Below, piece after piece: positions 63,797-64,000 of a DNA stretch of 64,000 nucleotides (positions are counted from its first letter, which is position 1; the number at the start of each line of letters is the position of its first letter). A model generated the notes under the pieces. The model was not told the origin of the DNA. It did no database searches and was given only the letters and a program-made list of their open reading frames with translations. The stretch comes from Klenkia soli. Its GTDB lineage: Bacteria; Actinomycetota; Actinomycetes; Mycobacteriales; Geodermatophilaceae. The translations under genes were made by a program, and so were the position numbers. The stretch covers positions 124,001 to 188,000 of the forward strand of contig NZ_FNIR01000004.1 in NCBI RefSeq assembly GCF_900103975.1, written 5' to 3'.

Positions 63797-64000
63797 CCTG
63801 CCGACCGGGTCAGCGTCGCCGCGGGGAGCACCGGCAGGTCGAGGGCTGAGGTCGGCGCCGGACGGACCAGGCCCTCGGGGTCGGGCAGCCACAGCCGGGC
63901 CCGCCGCGGCCGGGCTGCCCGGCGGGCGTGCACCGTCACCGTCGCCAGCCGGCCGGCCAGGTGGCCGTGCCCGGCACCCAGGCCGTGCCAGGTGCTGTCG
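63793..64000 (-). CDS. ImuA'-like mutasome protein, 3' end
   Basis: Only the last 68 residues are in the window (reading from the right edge: DSTWHGLGAGHGHLAG, then RPRRARLWLPDPEG, ending LTRSAG before TGA). The WHGLG and RPRRARLWLP segments and position before imuB match ImuA' (Rv3395c-type), a RecA-like accessory factor of the ImuB-DnaE2 mutasome. The start and any SOS box lie outside the window. Its stop overlaps the first mini-ORF as GTGA. Confidence 0.85.
   Translation of the reverse strand, partial: DSTWHGLGAGHGHLAGRLATVTVHARRAARPRRARLWLPDPEGLVRPAPTSALDLPVLPAATLTRSAG

Noticed and set aside
63755-63800. SOS (LexA) box for imuB-dnaE2
   Set aside because: The space before imuB is taken by the tandem repeat and the imuA' stop; no TCGAAC-N4-GTTCGA-like site is seen. 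Any box is probably upstream of imuA', outside the window.

Overview
The window is 64 kb of very GC-rich DNA from an actinobacterium. Gene order repeatedly matches Mycobacterium tuberculosis: a TB7.3-like biotinyl protein, pdtaS and whiB1; then argS-lysA-hom-thrC-thrB-rho-rpmE-prfA-prmC-sua5-wecA-atp operon-DUF2550-cobalamin adenosyltransferase-murA; then imuA'-imuB-dnaE2. A nickel superoxide dismutase with its SodX protease, frequent GTG starts, 4-nt RTGA gene overlaps and leaderless promoters fit a Geodermatophilales-type organism (Blastococcus, Modestobacter or Geodermatophilus). That placement is inferred; no rRNA or marker tree was available. Most of the window is chromosomal core, and I see no prophage, CRISPR array, insertion sequence or integrase.

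Layout. 0-2.1 kb: the 3' end of a small biotinyl protein, the histidine kinase PdtaS and the iron-sulfur regulator WhiB1. 2.2-6.5 kb: a diacylglycerol-kinase-family lipid kinase, a membrane protein, and a tightly overlapping phosphatidylethanolamine operon (psd, pssA, an SSAT-like acetyltransferase, a HAD-IIA phosphatase). 6.5-10 kb: a SpoIIE/PP2C phosphatase, the sodN/sodX pair, malic enzyme and a DUF457 membrane protein. 10.7-18.8 kb: kgd (2-oxoglutarate dehydrogenase/decarboxylase) followed on the same strand by DUF6104, two MFS transporters and a sphingosine-1-phosphate-lyase-like PLP enzyme; a 70-bp imperfect palindrome closes this run. 18.9-27.4 kb: ankyrin protein, ABC-2 exporter, universal stress protein, class III adenylate cyclase, ABC-F ATPase, a degenerate acyltransferase, an MFS protein and an SRPBCC protein. 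27.4-29.3 kb: tRNA-Arg(CCG), DUF305 and DUF3105.

29.4-52.7 kb is the long conserved core run. argS, lysA, hom, thrC and thrB are chained by 4-nt overlaps and make arginyl-tRNA, lysine and threonine. Next come rho, rpmE, prfA, prmC, threonylcarbamoyl-AMP synthase, WecA and the F1Fo ATP synthase genes. Unusually, atpC is separated from atpD by a strong hairpin, a small unknown ORF and possible promoters. 52.7-58.7 kb: cobalamin adenosyltransferase, MurA (Asp at the fosfomycin-target position), an ethylmalonyl-CoA-mutase-like B12 enzyme, DUF2071 and an enoyl-CoA hydratase. 58.7-64 kb: the imuA'-imuB-dnaE2 mutagenic-repair cassette.

The most unusual observations are a chain of three five-residue mini-ORFs, each overlapping the next by RTGA, in a 14-bp tandem repeat between imuA' and imuB; the S1P-lyase-like enzyme translationally coupled to a GPH-family transporter; the palindromic element at 10.7 kb; the split atpD/atpC arrangement; and an acyltransferase-fold protein lacking the catalytic His.
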